DNA of 64,000 nucleotides from FEB-7 sp963698265. GTDB lineage: Bacteria; Pseudomonadota; Gammaproteobacteria; Burkholderiales; Usitatibacteraceae. The stretch lies in contig CAVOQC010000004.1 in NCBI GenBank assembly GCA_963698265.1, positions 682,001 to 746,000 of the forward strand. Direction: 5' to 3'. The notes under the pieces were generated by a model, which did no database searches, was not told the DNA's origin, and was given only the letters and a program-made list of their open reading frames with translations. The position numbers were made by a program, and so were the translations under genes. Position 1 is the first letter of the stretch; every line of letters begins with the position of its first letter. Below are positions 19,335-30,546 of the stretch, piece by piece.

Positions 19335-21182
19335 ATGAAGCGACTCGAGGCGGTCAACGATTTCGTCGTCAAGTTCGCGAACGTGAACGGGTCCGGCTCG
19401 GCCTCCGCGAACACGCTCTTCGCGAAGGCGATCATGCGCATGGGCGTGCCCGTCAGCCCGCGCAACATCTTCCCGTCGAACATCCAGGGGCTGCCGACCT
19501 GGTACGAGGTGCGCGTGTCCGAGTCCGGCTGGCAGGGCCGGCGCGGGGGCGCCGACCTCATGGTGGCCATGAACCCGCAGACCTGGGAGAAGGATGTGGT
19601 CGAGATCGAGCCGGGAGGCTACCTCTTCTACGACTCGACCAAGCCCTTGCCCGCGGACAAGTTCCGCGACGACGTCCTCGTGCTCGGGATGCCGCTCACG
19701 CAGATCTGCAACGCGAACTACACGGACCCGCGCCAGCGCCAGCTCTTCAAGAACATCATCTACGTGGGAGCGCTCGCCGCACTCCTCGACATCGACATCG
19801 CCGAGGTTGAAAAGCTCGTGGGCGAGCAGTACAAGGGCAAGGAGAAGCTCCTCGAGCCCAACCTCCAAGCGCTGCACCTGGGGCGCGACTACGCGCTCGA
19901 GCACCTGCCTTGCCCGCTGGGCATCACCGTGCGGCGTTCAGACAAGGTGGGCGAGAAGATCTTCATCGAGGGCAACAACGCCACCGCTTTGGGGGCGATC
20001 TACGGCGGGGCCACGGTGTGCGCCTGGTACCCGATCACGCCATCGTCCTCGGTCGCGGAGGCGTTCGCGAAGCACTGCCGCAAATTCCGGGTGGATCCGG
20101 AAGGTGGAAGGAACAACTTCGCCATCGTGCAGGCCGAGGACGAGCTCGCCTCCATAGGCATGGTGATCGGCGCCGGCTGGAACGGGGCGCGGGCATTCAC
20201 CTGCACCTCGGGGCCGGGCGTGTCGCTGATGACGGAATTCATCGGCCTCGCCTATTTCGCGGAGATTCCGGCGGTCATCGTGAACGTGCAGCGCGCGGGC
20301 CCCTCGACGGGGATGCCCACGCGCACGCAGCAGGCGGACATGCTCGCCTGCGCCTACGCTTCCCACGGCGACACGAAGCACGTGCTGCTGCTTCCCGAGG
20401 ACGCGACCGAGGCCTTCGAGTTCACCGCCGAGGCGCTCGACCTGGCCGACCGGCTGCAGACGCCCGTCTTCGTGATGACCGACCTGGACATCGGCATGAA
20501 CGAGCGCCTGTGCCGCCCGCTTCGCTGGGATGACGCGCGCACCTACGACCGCGGCAAGGTCCTCACCCACGACGACCTGGAGTCCGGCAAGCGCTTCGGG
20601 CGCTACCTCGACGTGGACGACGACGGGATCACCTACCGCACCTACCCGGGAACGCACCCGAAGCGCGGCTCCTTCTTCACGCGGGGCACCAGCCGCGACC
20701 GTTACGCACGCTACACGGAGGAGGGCAGCGCCTACGTGGACAACATGCAGCGGCTGCTGCGCAAGTTCGAGACCGCGAAGCAGTACGTGCCGGAGCCGGT
20801 GCTGCGCGACGCCGGCCGACCGACCCGCCATGGCGTCATCTACTACGGCTCCACCGCCTGCGCGATGGACGAGGCGCTCGCGGAGCTCGAGGCCGAGGGC
20901 ATCGCCCTCGACGCGCTGCGGGTGCGCGCCTTCCCGTTCCAGGACTCGGTGATCGATTTCGTCAATGCCCGCGAGCACGTCTTCCTGGTCGAGCAGAACC
21001 GCGACGGGCAACTGCGCACGCTCCTCCTCACCGAGGGGGCGCTCGACCCGGCGCGGCTTTCCTCGGTCGTGCACTACGACGGCACGCCGATCACGGCCCG
21101 GTTCATCCGGCGCGAGATCGAGGAACGGCTTTCGGCCTTCAACGTGCGCCCGCTCAGGCGCACCGCAGCGGCAGGGGAATGA
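19335..21182 (+). CDS. 2-oxoacid:acceptor oxidoreductase, fused gamma-alpha subunit (first copy)
   Basis: Protein of 615 residues. Residues ~1-190 are the gamma domain (FANVNGSGSASANTLFAKA replacing the usual GxGGQG motif); from ~200 comes the alpha domain with WYPITPSSSVAEAF, QAEDELASIGMVIGAGWNGA and TSGPGVSLMTEFIGLA, typical of the KorA/PorA pyrimidine-binding subunit. With the beta subunit it oxidatively decarboxylates a 2-oxoacid, such as 2-oxoglutarate or pyruvate, with CoA and a low-potential acceptor, or runs in reverse. The beta gene begins 1 bp after its stop. The substrate is not determined by the motifs seen. Confidence 0.85.
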   Translation: MKRLEAVNDFVVKFANVNGSGSASANTLFAKAIMRMGVPVSPRNIFPSNIQGLPTWYEVRVSESGWQGRRGGADLMVAMNPQTWEKDVVEIEPGGYLFYDSTKPLPADKFRDDVLVLGMPLTQICNANYTDPRQRQLFKNIIYVGALAALLDIDIAEVEKLVGEQYKGKEKLLEPNLQALHLGRDYALEHLPCPLGITVRRSDKVGEKIFIEGNNATALGAIYGGATVCAWYPITPSSSVAEAFAKHCRKFRVDPEGGRNNFAIVQAEDELASIGMVIGAGWNGARAFTCTSGPGVSLMTEFIGLAYFAEIPAVIVNVQRAGPSTGMPTRTQQADMLACAYASHGDTKHVLLLPEDATEAFEFTAEALDLADRLQTPVFVMTDLDIGMNERLCRPLRWDDARTYDRGKVLTHDDLESGKRFGRYLDVDDDGITYRTYPGTHPKRGSFFTRGTSRDRYARYTEEGSAYVDNMQRLLRKFETAKQYVPEPVLRDAGRPTRHGVIYYGSTACAMDEALAELEAEGIALDALRVRAFPFQDSVIDFVNAREHVFLVEQNRDGQLRTLLLTEGALDPARLSSVVHYDGTPITARFIRREIEERLSAFNVRPLRRTAAAGE

Positions 21183-21183
21183 C

Positions 21184-22239
21184 ATGACCTACCTCACCAA
21201 GCCCAAGCTCCACCACCCGGAACTGCCCGCCAACGCGCTGGGGTTCACGCGGCGCGACTACGAGGGGACGATTTCCACCCTCTGCGCGGGCTGCGGGCAC
21301 GATTCGATCAGCGCGGCGATCATCCAGGCCTGCTGGGAGCTCGCCATCGAGCCGCACCGCGTCGCCAAGCTCTCGGGCATCGGCTGCTCCTCGAAGACCC
21401 CGACCTACTTCCTCGACAAGTCCCACGGCTTCAATTCCGTGCACGGGCGCATGCCCTCGGTGCTCACGGGCGCGAACCTCGCCAACCGCGACCTCATCTA
21501 CCTGGGTGTTTCCGGCGACGGCGATTCGGCCTCCATCGGCCTGGGGCAGTTCGCGCACAGCATGCGCCGCGGCGTGAACATGACCTACATCGTCGAGAAC
21601 AACGGCGTCTACGGACTCACCAAGGGCCAGTTCTCCGCGACCGCCGACCGGGGATCGAAGTCCAAGCGCGGCGCGCTGAACACGGAGGAGGGGATAGACC
21701 TCGCCATCCTCGCGCTCCAGCTGGGCGCCACCTACGTGGCCCGCAGCTTCTCCGGAGACAAGGCGCAGCTCGTGCCGCTCATCAAGGGCGCGCTCACCCA
21801 TCCGGGCGCGGCGTTCCTCGACGTGATCTCGCCCTGCGTGGCCTTCAACAACCACGAAGGCTCCACGCGAAGCTACGACTACGTGCGCAACCACAACGAG
21901 GCCGTGAACCGGCTCGACGTGGTCACGGTGAGGAAGGAGATCACCGCCGAATACCAGCCCGGCTCTGTGCAGGAGGTCCGGCAGCACGACGGCTCGATGC
22001 TGCAGCTTCGCAAGCTTGCCGAGGACTACGACTCGTCGAGCCGGATCGCCGCCATGAGCCATGTCCAGTCGCGCTACGCCCACGGCGAGATCGTGACGGG
22101 ATTGCTCTACGTGGAAGCCGATGCCGACGACCTGCACGCTAACCTCGGGACGACGGCCGTGCCCCTGAACCGGCTCGGCGAAAAGGAGCTGTGCCCGGGG
22201 CAGGCCGCGCTGGATCGGCTCAACGCAAGCCTTCGCTGA
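21184..22239 (+). CDS. 2-oxoacid:acceptor oxidoreductase, beta (TPP) subunit (first copy)
   Basis: Protein of 351 residues. It has CAGCGHDSISAAI and SGIGCSSKTPTYF, whose cysteines help ligate the [4Fe-4S] cluster of KorB-type subunits, and the TPP motif GDGDSASIGLGQFAHSMRRG ending in ENNGVYGLTKGQ. It pairs with the gamma-alpha subunit immediately upstream. The C-terminal ~100 residues resemble the usual tail of this subunit. Together with the GltD-like flavoprotein this is a complete NAD(P)-linked 2-oxoacid oxidoreductase. A second, separate set lies at 38.9-43.4 kb and is clearly diverged, so the two probably handle different substrates or conditions. Confidence 0.85.
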   Translation: MTYLTKPKLHHPELPANALGFTRRDYEGTISTLCAGCGHDSISAAIIQACWELAIEPHRVAKLSGIGCSSKTPTYFLDKSHGFNSVHGRMPSVLTGANLANRDLIYLGVSGDGDSASIGLGQFAHSMRRGVNMTYIVENNGVYGLTKGQFSATADRGSKSKRGALNTEEGIDLAILALQLGATYVARSFSGDKAQLVPLIKGALTHPGAAFLDVISPCVAFNNHEGSTRSYDYVRNHNEAVNRLDVVTVRKEITAEYQPGSVQEVRQHDGSMLQLRKLAEDYDSSSRIAAMSHVQSRYAHGEIVTGLLYVEADADDLHANLGTTAVPLNRLGEKELCPGQAALDRLNASLR

Positions 22240-22256
22240 AGGCGCCCGCCGTGGGC

Positions 22257-23273
22257 ATGGTCGACCTCCGGAGCGACACCGTCACGCGGCCCACGGCCGC
22301 CATGCGCGCGGCGATGGCGAAGGCGGAGGTGGGCGACGACGTCTTCGGCGACGATCCCACGGTGAACGCCCTCGAGGCGCGCGCAGCCGCGATGTTCGGG
22401 ATGGAGGCCGGGCTCTTCTTCCCCTCGGGCACGCAGTCGAACCTCGCCGCCCTCATGGCCCATTGCGGCCGCGGCGAGGAGGTGATCGTCGGGCAGGACG
22501 CCCACACCTACCGCTACGAGGGCGGGGGCGCGGCGGTGCTGGGCTCGATCCAGCCCCAGCCGCTCCAGAACCTCCCCGACGGCACGCTCGACCTTGCCAT
22601 GGTGGACGCGGCGGTGAAGCCCGACGACTCGCACTTCGCCGTCACACGGCTCCTCGCGCTGGAAAACACCATCGGCGGGAAGGTCATCGGCAGGGATTAC
22701 CTGGCTCGCGCGCTCACCCTCGCGTGGAAGCGCGGGCTCTCCACGCACCTGGACGGAGCGCGGATCTTCAATGCCGCGGTGAAGCTTGGATCGCCGGTGA
22801 ATGCACTCTGCGCAGGATTCGATACCGTCTCGGTGTGCCTGTCCAAGGGCCTGGGGGCGCCAGCGGGCACGGTTCTCGTGGGCCACCAGGCGACCATCGC
22901 CCGCGCACGGCGCATTCGCAAGATGCTGGGCGGCGGCATGCGCCAGGCCGGGATCCTGGCCGCCGCGGGCCTGCACGCCCTGGAAAACCACGTTGCGAGG
23001 CTCGCCGAGGACCATGCCAATGCCGGGCGCCTGGCGAAGGGGCTCGCGGCAGCGGGCTTCGCGGTCGAGCCCGTGCAGACCAACATGGTCTTCGTGAGCG
23101 TGGGTGCGGACGGATGCGCGGCGCTCCAGGCGCACCTGTCGGGGAAGGGCATCGAGGCGATCGTCTCGACCCGCACCCGCCTGGTGACGCATCTCGACGT
23201 GGACGCGGCGGGAATCGATCGCGCCGTGGAGGCGTTCGCTTCGTTCAGCCGCAGCGTGGCGACGGCGACCTAG
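22257..23273 (+). CDS. ltaE: Low-specificity L-threonine aldolase
   Basis: Protein of 338 residues, fold type I PLP enzyme. Motifs: VDLRSDTVTRPTAAMRAAM at the N-terminus, FFPSGTQSNLAAL, HLDGARIFNAAV, and SVCLSKGLGAPAGTVLVG, in which the Lys binds PLP. It cleaves threonine (and allo-threonine) to glycine and acetaldehyde. ATG at 22257 is chosen; a GTG two codons earlier is possible. It follows the oxidoreductase beta gene by 17 bp and may be co-transcribed, though a functional link is not evident. Confidence 0.9.
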   Translation: MVDLRSDTVTRPTAAMRAAMAKAEVGDDVFGDDPTVNALEARAAAMFGMEAGLFFPSGTQSNLAALMAHCGRGEEVIVGQDAHTYRYEGGGAAVLGSIQPQPLQNLPDGTLDLAMVDAAVKPDDSHFAVTRLLALENTIGGKVIGRDYLARALTLAWKRGLSTHLDGARIFNAAVKLGSPVNALCAGFDTVSVCLSKGLGAPAGTVLVGHQATIARARRIRKMLGGGMRQAGILAAAGLHALENHVARLAEDHANAGRLAKGLAAAGFAVEPVQTNMVFVSVGADGCAALQAHLSGKGIEAIVSTRTRLVTHLDVDAAGIDRAVEAFASFSRSVATAT

Positions 23274-23290
23274 TTCCCCTCATCCCCGGC

Positions 23291-23311
23291 CCTTCTCCCG
23301 CAGGGAGAAGG
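23291..23311. repeat. Short intergenic inverted repeat (CCTTCTCCC-GCA-GGGAGAAGG)
   Basis: A perfect 9-bp stem with a 3-nt loop in the gap between the convergent ltaE and PIN-PhoH genes, preceded by CTCATCCCCGGC. This sequence resembles the short dispersed palindromes seen between genes in many proteobacteria, and can also end transcription from either side although it has no T tract. Confidence 0.5.
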
Positions 23312-23393
23312 AAGAATTCCTCCGGGCATCCCGGGTACTACTGCCGGGGGATCAAGGGTGAATCGTGCTTCCGTCTCCGTCCCGGGAGCGGAA

Positions 23394-24827
23394 TCAGAGT
23401 ACTTCGGCGGCGTGGTCCGCAAGCCGCGAGCGCTCGCCCCGGGTGAGCGTGATGTGGCCGCTGTGCCCCCAGCCCTTGAACCGGTCGACCACGTAGGTGA
23501 GGCCCGAGGAGCCTTCCGTGAGATAGGGCGTGTCGATCTGGGCGATGTTTCCGAGACACACGACCTTGGTGCCGGGCCCCGCGCGGGTGATGAGCGTCTT
23601 CATCTGCTTGGGCGTCAGGTTCTGCGCCTCGTCGATGATGAGGTACTTGTTGATGAAGGTGCGCCCGCGCATGAAGTTCAGGCTCTTTACCTTGATGCGC
23701 GATCGGATCAGGTCGGCGGTAGCCGCGCGGCCCCAGTCGCCCGCTTCGTCGTCGGTCTTCATGAGGACGTCGAGGTTGTCCTCGAGCGCCCCCATCCAGG
23801 GCGTCATCTTTTCCTCCTCGGTGCCGGGCAGGAAGCCGATGTCCTCGCCCACGGGGACGGTGACGCGGGTCATGATGATCTCGCTGTAGACCTTGTATTC
23901 GAGGGTCTGCATGAGGCCCGCGGCGAGCGTGAGAAGGGTCTTGCCCGTTCCCGCCTGCCCGAGGAGCGTCACGAAATCGACTTCCGGGTCCATGAGGAGG
24001 TTCAGCGCGAAGTTCTGCTCGCGATTGCGGGCGGTGATGCCCCAGACATTGTTCTTGTGGTGCGAGTAGTCCTTGAGCGTCTGCAGCGTGGCGAGCTTGC
24101 CCTTCACGTCCTTCACGATCGCGTAGAAGGGGCGGTCGCCCTCGTGGTAGACGAACTGGTTCACGAGCAGCGACGGGCAGAGCGGCCCCTTCACGCGGTA
24201 GAGCGTGCGCCCGTGCTCCTGCCAGCTCTCCACGTCCTTGCCGTGCCGGTCCCAGAAGTCCTCTGGAAGCCCCAGCACGCCGGTGTAGAGGAGGTCGGTG
24301 TCCTCGAGCACCTTGTCGTTGAAGTAGTCCTCTGCGGCGAGCCCGATCGCATGCGCCTTGATGCGCATGTTGATGTCCTTGGACACCAGCACGACCTGGC
24401 GCTTGGCCTGGTGCTGCTTCAGGTGCATCGCGACGCCAAGGATCACGTTGTCGGCTTTCTGCGAGGCGACCGAGTCGGGTATCTCGACATTCACGGAATG
24501 GGTCTGCAGGAAGAGCCGGCCCAGGGCCTCGCCGTGGGTCTTTGCCTTGAGGGAGTAACCCGACTCGATGTCGCCCTCGCCGGCGGACACGATCTCGTCC
24601 AGGAAGCGGCTCGCCTGGCGCGCGTTCCGCGAGACCTCGCTCATCCCCTTCTTGTTGTCGTCCAGCTCCTCGAGCGTGACCATGGGGAGGTAGACGTCGT
24701 GCTCCTCGAACCGGAAGAGGCTCGTCGGATCGTGCATCAGGACGTTGGTGTCGAGGACGAAGAGCTTCACGGCGGCCGAATGCCGGCTCGCCCGGCCTTC
24801 GCCGCGGCTTTCGCGCTTGCGGTGCAT
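23394..24827 (-). CDS. PIN domain-PhoH family ATPase/ribonuclease (PhoH2)
   Basis: Protein of 477 residues. The N-terminal PIN nuclease domain shows KLFVLDTNVLMHDP with the first acidic residue and LVSKDINMRIKA toward its end. The C-terminal PhoH ATPase domain has a Walker A (LLGQAGTGKTLL), KVKSLNFMRGRTF, and a Walker B (YLIIDEAQNLTPKQMK). PhoH2-type proteins are RNA helicase/ribonucleases. The ATG at 24827 is chosen because GGAGG stands 6 bp upstream; in-frame ATGs at 24857 and 24911 would add 10 or 28 residues of low complexity. It is convergent with ltaE and appears monocistronic. Confidence 0.85.
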   Translation of the reverse strand: MHRKRESRGEGRASRHSAAVKLFVLDTNVLMHDPTSLFRFEEHDVYLPMVTLEELDDNKKGMSEVSRNARQASRFLDEIVSAGEGDIESGYSLKAKTHGEALGRLFLQTHSVNVEIPDSVASQKADNVILGVAMHLKQHQAKRQVVLVSKDINMRIKAHAIGLAAEDYFNDKVLEDTDLLYTGVLGLPEDFWDRHGKDVESWQEHGRTLYRVKGPLCPSLLVNQFVYHEGDRPFYAIVKDVKGKLATLQTLKDYSHHKNNVWGITARNREQNFALNLLMDPEVDFVTLLGQAGTGKTLLTLAAGLMQTLEYKVYSEIIMTRVTVPVGEDIGFLPGTEEEKMTPWMGALEDNLDVLMKTDDEAGDWGRAATADLIRSRIKVKSLNFMRGRTFINKYLIIDEAQNLTPKQMKTLITRAGPGTKVVCLGNIAQIDTPYLTEGSSGLTYVVDRFKGWGHSGHITLTRGERSRLADHAAEVL

Positions 24828-25141
24828 GGGTACCTCCGCGGAATCCGGGGTGTTCATGGACGCCTCGCCGGCCTCGGGGCGCCGGGAGTCACGCAGGTTG
24901 TCGTTGGGCATCAGCGAGGATCGCCAAGGGTGGGAAATCCGGGGGGCTCAATGCGCCGGGACGGAGATGTCGCGCGGGAGAAAACGGGAGACGGGCGGGT
25001 GGCCCTTGCAGGTCGAAGGCGGGAAGCGATGGTTGCCGGCTGCGTGAAGCTCGAAATCCGGATCTGCCTTGCGTTCGCGCATCCAGGGGCCCAGGGAGTT
25101 GACCGCGACCTATGGTGGACAAGAACCTTGAAAAACGCAAG
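24828..25141. other. Intergenic region without recognised gene
   Basis: 314 bp between the deacetylase gene and the PIN-PhoH gene, both on the minus strand. It contains the possible alternative 5' end of the PIN-PhoH frame (to 24911). No convincing hairpin terminator, promoter or small gene was identified. Confidence 0.4.
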
Positions 25142-26098
25142 CTATGGGGTTGAAGGGCAAGGAAGAAAGGCCGGGCCCTGGACGGCGAGGGCGCCGCTTC
25201 GCCCGGATATTCCGGCGTCGGCGACGCGGTGCAGGGGGAGCGACGCCGGATCGAGCGCGACATGGAGATCGCGCAGGGCGACGAGCGCATATCCCTGGGC
25301 CTTCCATCCTTCCAGCAGGCGCTCGAATGCGGGAGCGAGCTTCATGCCCTCGAGCTCCGCGTGCAGCGTGAAGACATGGTCGCGTCGCACCCGGGTGCGC
25401 TCGAGGATCGCCTCGGCCACGCTGGCTTCGGTCACGCCGTCGAGGCCGATGAGTTCGTCGAGCGTGGGCAGCGTCGTGGGCAGTTGCGGGCAGGCGACGA
25501 TCTCGCCGTGGTGGACCGGGAGGTAGGGATGCTCGCCGCGCGTGTCCGAGCAGTAGTCGAATCCGAACCGCTGCGTCCGGCGCCACGCGTGGACGTTCAT
25601 CTGCCAGCCGGCCGCGCCGTGGACCTTCGGCTCCTGGGCGAACACCTCTCGAAAGCGGTCCCGGGCGAGCGCCATCTGCCGTTCGGTCCAAGCCTCGTCG
25701 GCCGATCCCACGCCGTCCTGCCATTTCACGTGGTCCCAGGCATGGATTCCGACCTCGAATCCGGCGTCGCGCACGCTTCGCAGTATCGGCGCGCAACGCT
25801 TGCCGATGTCCGGTCCCGGCAGCAGTGTCCCGTAGAGGAGCGTCCGGATGCCGTAGTGCGACAGCACCGAAGTCCGGCCGACCTTGCCGAGAAACCCCGG
25901 CCGGAAGACGCGCGCGATGGCGCGCCCGGTGTGGTCGGGGCCGAGACTGAAGAGAAACGTGGCGCCCGCTTCGTGCCGCTTGAGCATCTCCACGAGGCGA
26001 GGCACGCCTTCCCGGGTTCCGCGGAAGGTGTCGACGTCGATCTTGAGGGCGAGCTGGTTCACGGATCGTGGGATGCCGATCGGCGGGATGCGTAGCAT
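25142..26098 (-). CDS. Polysaccharide deacetylase, ArnD-like
   Basis: Protein of 318 residues in the NodB/polysaccharide deacetylase superfamily. It has LALKIDVDTFRGTREGVPRL with the catalytic Asp pair, the metal-binding GIHAWDHVKWQ segment, and VFTLHAELEGMKLAP near the end. The first of these closely resembles ArnD, which deformylates undecaprenyl-phosphate-4-formamido-arabinose in lipid A modification. No other arn gene is in the window, so assignment to that pathway is tentative. Start: ATG 26098 gives MLRIPPIGIPRSVNQ; the GTG at 26062 would align better with the usual family start. It is divergent from typA. Confidence 0.7.
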   Translation of the reverse strand: MLRIPPIGIPRSVNQLALKIDVDTFRGTREGVPRLVEMLKRHEAGATFLFSLGPDHTGRAIARVFRPGFLGKVGRTSVLSHYGIRTLLYGTLLPGPDIGKRCAPILRSVRDAGFEVGIHAWDHVKWQDGVGSADEAWTERQMALARDRFREVFAQEPKVHGAAGWQMNVHAWRRTQRFGFDYCSDTRGEHPYLPVHHGEIVACPQLPTTLPTLDELIGLDGVTEASVAEAILERTRVRRDHVFTLHAELEGMKLAPAFERLLEGWKAQGYALVALRDLHVALDPASLPLHRVADAGISGRSGALAVQGPAFLPCPSTP

Positions 26099-26201
26099 AC
26101 GCGACCCGCAGGAACTCCCGCGCGATAGTCTCGCCATCCCGGCCGGGGCCTGCTAAAATACTGAATTTCCTGCGATTTTGATCGCAGCCCCGAGGATCCC
26201 C

Positions 26202-28022
<1,821 letters not shown>

Positions 28023-28030
28023 CCGGGCCC

Positions 28031-29248
28031 GTGGACGCCTACCTCCCGGCCGTCCTTGCCGCCGCCGCGGTCATCGCGGCCCTCGCCGCCGTGGCAGCGC
28101 TCCTGGTGGCCTTGCGAAACGCGCGCCGCCTGGAGGCGCTCCCGGGCGCCGTCGCAGGCGACCGCGAGGCCCACCACCGGGCGATCCTCACCGACCTGCG
28201 GGGCGGGCTCGCCGACTCCGCCGACCGTATCGCCTCCCGCCAGAGCGAGGAGGGCGACCGGCTCCGGCGTGCGCTGGGCGACGAGCTCGCGAGGAACCGC
28301 GAGCAGCTCCAGGTCTTCGAGCGGGTCCTGCAGGAGAAGGTCGACCAGCGCCTCGCCGAGATCGGCGGCAAGGTGAACGAGCGCCTGGAGGAAGGCTTCA
28401 AGCGCACGAACGAGACCTTCGTGAGCGTGATGACGCGGCTGCAGACCATTGACGACGCCCAGAAGAAGATCGAGACCCTCACGACCAGCGTGGTGAGCCT
28501 GCAGAGCCTGCTGGGCAGCAAGAGCTCCCGGGGCGCGCTCGGCGAGCGCCAGCTCGAGGACATCGTGAAGAACGTGCTCCCCGAGGCGTCCTACGAGTTC
28601 CAGTACACCTTCCAGACCGCCCGCAACGTCCGCGCGGACTGCGTGCTGAAGCTCCCGGAACCCACGGGACTCATCGCGGTGGATTCCAAGTTTCCCCTCG
28701 AGAACTACGAGCGGATGATCTCCGACGGCCCCGACCGGGTGACGCCGGGCGTCTTCAAGGCCGACGTGCGCCGGCACATCGACGATATCGCCTCGAAGTA
28801 CATCGTCCCGGGGGAGACGGGCGACGGGGCCGTGATGTTCGTGCCGGCGGAGAGCGTCTTTGCCGAGATCCACGCGCACCATCGCGATCTCGTCGACTAC
28901 GCCGGACAGCGCCGCGTCTGGATCGTCTCACCCACCACGCTCATGGCGGTGCTCAACACTGCGCGCGCGGTGCTGAAGGACGTGGAGACCCGCAAGCAGA
29001 TCCACATCATCAAGGACGAGCTGGGCAAGCTCGGGCGCGAATTCGGCCGGTTCGACGACCGGATGAAGAAGCTCGCCGAGCACATCCGCCTCGCCCACGA
29101 GGACGCCGGCCAGGTGCAGATCACCAGCCGCAAGATCAGCGAGAAGTTCGCCGCCATCGAGCGCGCCGAATTGCCCGGGGCCGCGCAGGCCATCGAGCCG
29201 GCCGAGACGAATCCGCCGCAACTCACCGTCGTGCCGAAGCCGGACTAG
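28031..29248 (+). CDS. rmuC: DNA recombination protein RmuC
   Basis: Protein of 405 residues. An N-terminal hydrophobic segment (residues ~5-28) anchors it, followed by a coiled coil (~60-175) and the RmuC domain: SSRGALGERQLEDIVKN, LPEPTGLIAVDSKFPLENY, and RRVWIVSPTTLMAVLNT. RmuC limits inversions at short inverted repeats and carries a nuclease-like fold. The start is a GTG 8 bp after typA, so the two are probably one transcript. No unusual features. Confidence 0.9.
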   Translation: MDAYLPAVLAAAAVIAALAAVAALLVALRNARRLEALPGAVAGDREAHHRAILTDLRGGLADSADRIASRQSEEGDRLRRALGDELARNREQLQVFERVLQEKVDQRLAEIGGKVNERLEEGFKRTNETFVSVMTRLQTIDDAQKKIETLTTSVVSLQSLLGSKSSRGALGERQLEDIVKNVLPEASYEFQYTFQTARNVRADCVLKLPEPTGLIAVDSKFPLENYERMISDGPDRVTPGVFKADVRRHIDDIASKYIVPGETGDGAVMFVPAESVFAEIHAHHRDLVDYAGQRRVWIVSPTTLMAVLNTARAVLKDVETRKQIHIIKDELGKLGREFGRFDDRMKKLAEHIRLAHEDAGQVQITSRKISEKFAAIERAELPGAAQAIEPAETNPPQLTVVPKPD

Positions 29249-29287
29249 CTCGGCTATCATTTCTTCGTCCTCCATGCCCATCGCTCC

Positions 29288-29812
29288 ATGAAGATCCTCG
29301 GCATCGCCGGCTACAGCGGCAGCGGAAAGACCACCCTCATCGAGAAGCTCGTACCGCTGCTCGTGCAGGCGGGCCTGCGGGTCTCGCTCGTGAAGCACGC
29401 CCATCACGAGTTCGACGTGGACCGGCCCGGCAAGGACTCCTGGCGCCACCGCGAGGCCGGATGCACCGAGGTGCTGGTGAGTTCTTCGCGGCGCTGGGCG
29501 CTCATGCACGAACTGCGCGGCGAGGCCGAGCCGGCGCTGGAGGAGCAGCTGAAGCATCTCTCGCCCTGCGACCTCGTGCTGGTGGAGGGCTACAAGCGCG
29601 ACCCGATTCCGCGCATCGAGGTGCACCGTGCGGGCGGTGATCGCGCGCTCCTATTCCCGGACGATCCTTACGTGATCGCCGTGGCGAGCGACGAGCCCGT
29701 GGACACGACGCTGCCGCGCTTCGGCCTCGACGACGCGCCGTCCATCGCCCGTTTCATCCTGGACTTCGTCTCCGGCTCCCGCGGCCGCCGGCTCTCCGTA
29801 GCTTCCGACTAG
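29288..29812 (+). CDS. mobB: Molybdopterin-guanine dinucleotide biosynthesis protein B
   Basis: Protein of 174 residues with a P-loop (GIAGYSGSGKTTLIEKLVPL), the HAHHEFDVDRPGKDSWRHREAG segment and LVLVEGYKRDPIPRIEVHR, all typical of MobB. It binds GTP and assists MobA in making molybdenum guanine dinucleotide. It starts a run mobB-moaD-moaE with gaps of 2-3 bp. moeA, often between these genes, is absent here. Confidence 0.92.
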   Translation: MKILGIAGYSGSGKTTLIEKLVPLLVQAGLRVSLVKHAHHEFDVDRPGKDSWRHREAGCTEVLVSSSRRWALMHELRGEAEPALEEQLKHLSPCDLVLVEGYKRDPIPRIEVHRAGGDRALLFPDDPYVIAVASDEPVDTTLPRFGLDDAPSIARFILDFVSGSRGRRLSVASD

Positions 29813-29815
29813 AGC

Positions 29816-30070
29816 ATGGTGACGCTGCTCTATTTCGCCAGCCTGCGCGAGCGCCTCGGATGCTCGAGCGAGCAGATGCCGCTTCCCCCCGGAACGCCCA
29901 CGGTGGGCGATGTGGTCGAGCGGCTGCGTTCCCGCGAAGGGGGCTGGTCGCAGGCCCTTGCGCCCGGCCGGACCTGGCGGGTGGCGGTCAACCGGGACAT
30001 GGCGAACCTCGCCACACCGGTGAAGCCGGGCGACGAGATCGCGTTCTTCCCCCCGGTCACGGGAGGCTAG
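29816..30070 (+). CDS. moaD: Molybdopterin synthase small subunit MoaD
   Basis: Protein of 84 residues with a ubiquitin-like fold and the C-terminal FFPPVTGG. The terminal Gly-Gly is the residue pair that is adenylated and thiocarboxylated to carry sulfur to precursor Z. It lies 3 bp after mobB and 2 bp before moaE, its partner subunit. Confidence 0.9.
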   Translation: MVTLLYFASLRERLGCSSEQMPLPPGTPTVGDVVERLRSREGGWSQALAPGRTWRVAVNRDMANLATPVKPGDEIAFFPPVTGG

Positions 30071-30072
30071 GC

Positions 30073-30546
30073 GTGGCGCGCGTGAGGGTGCAGGCGGAGC
30101 CGTTCGACGCCGGGCAGGAGATCGCCGCCCTCACCGCGGGACGGCGAGATGTCGGAGCCGTCGCGACGTTCGTGGGCCTCGTGCGCGACTTGAACGAGGG
30201 CAGCGCCGTGAGCCGCATGACGCTCGAGCACTACCCCGGGATGACGGAGAAGGCGCTCGAAGACATCTGCGCCGAGGCCGCACGGCGCTGGGACCTGATC
30301 GAACTGCGGGTGGTGCATCGCGTGGGACCGCTCGAGCCTGGCGAGGCGATTGTCCTGGTCGCCGTATCCAGCGCCCACCGCGGCGAGGCGTTTGCCGCCT
30401 GCGAGTTCCTGATGGACTACCTCAAGACGCGCGCTCCCTTCTGGAAGAAGGAGGAAACCCCATCCGGCGAACGCTGGGTCGAGGCCCGGGACTCCGACGA
30501 GGAAGCGGCCGCGCGGTGGTCAGGCGGGCCCGTGCGGGGCGGCTAG
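30073..30546 (+). CDS. moaE: Molybdopterin synthase large subunit MoaE
   Basis: Protein of 157 residues. Motifs GAVATFVGLVRDLNEG, LEHYPGMTEKALEDI, HRVGPLEPGEAIVLVAV and RAPFWKKEETPSGERWVEAR match MoaE; the Lys residues of the last form the active site that inserts sulfur into precursor Z. The start is GTG with GGGAGG 6 bp before it. Its TAG overlaps the TAG of the convergent ArsR gene by two bases. Confidence 0.92.
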   Translation: MARVRVQAEPFDAGQEIAALTAGRRDVGAVATFVGLVRDLNEGSAVSRMTLEHYPGMTEKALEDICAEAARRWDLIELRVVHRVGPLEPGEAIVLVAVSSAHRGEAFAACEFLMDYLKTRAPFWKKEETPSGERWVEARDSDEEAAARWSGGPVRGG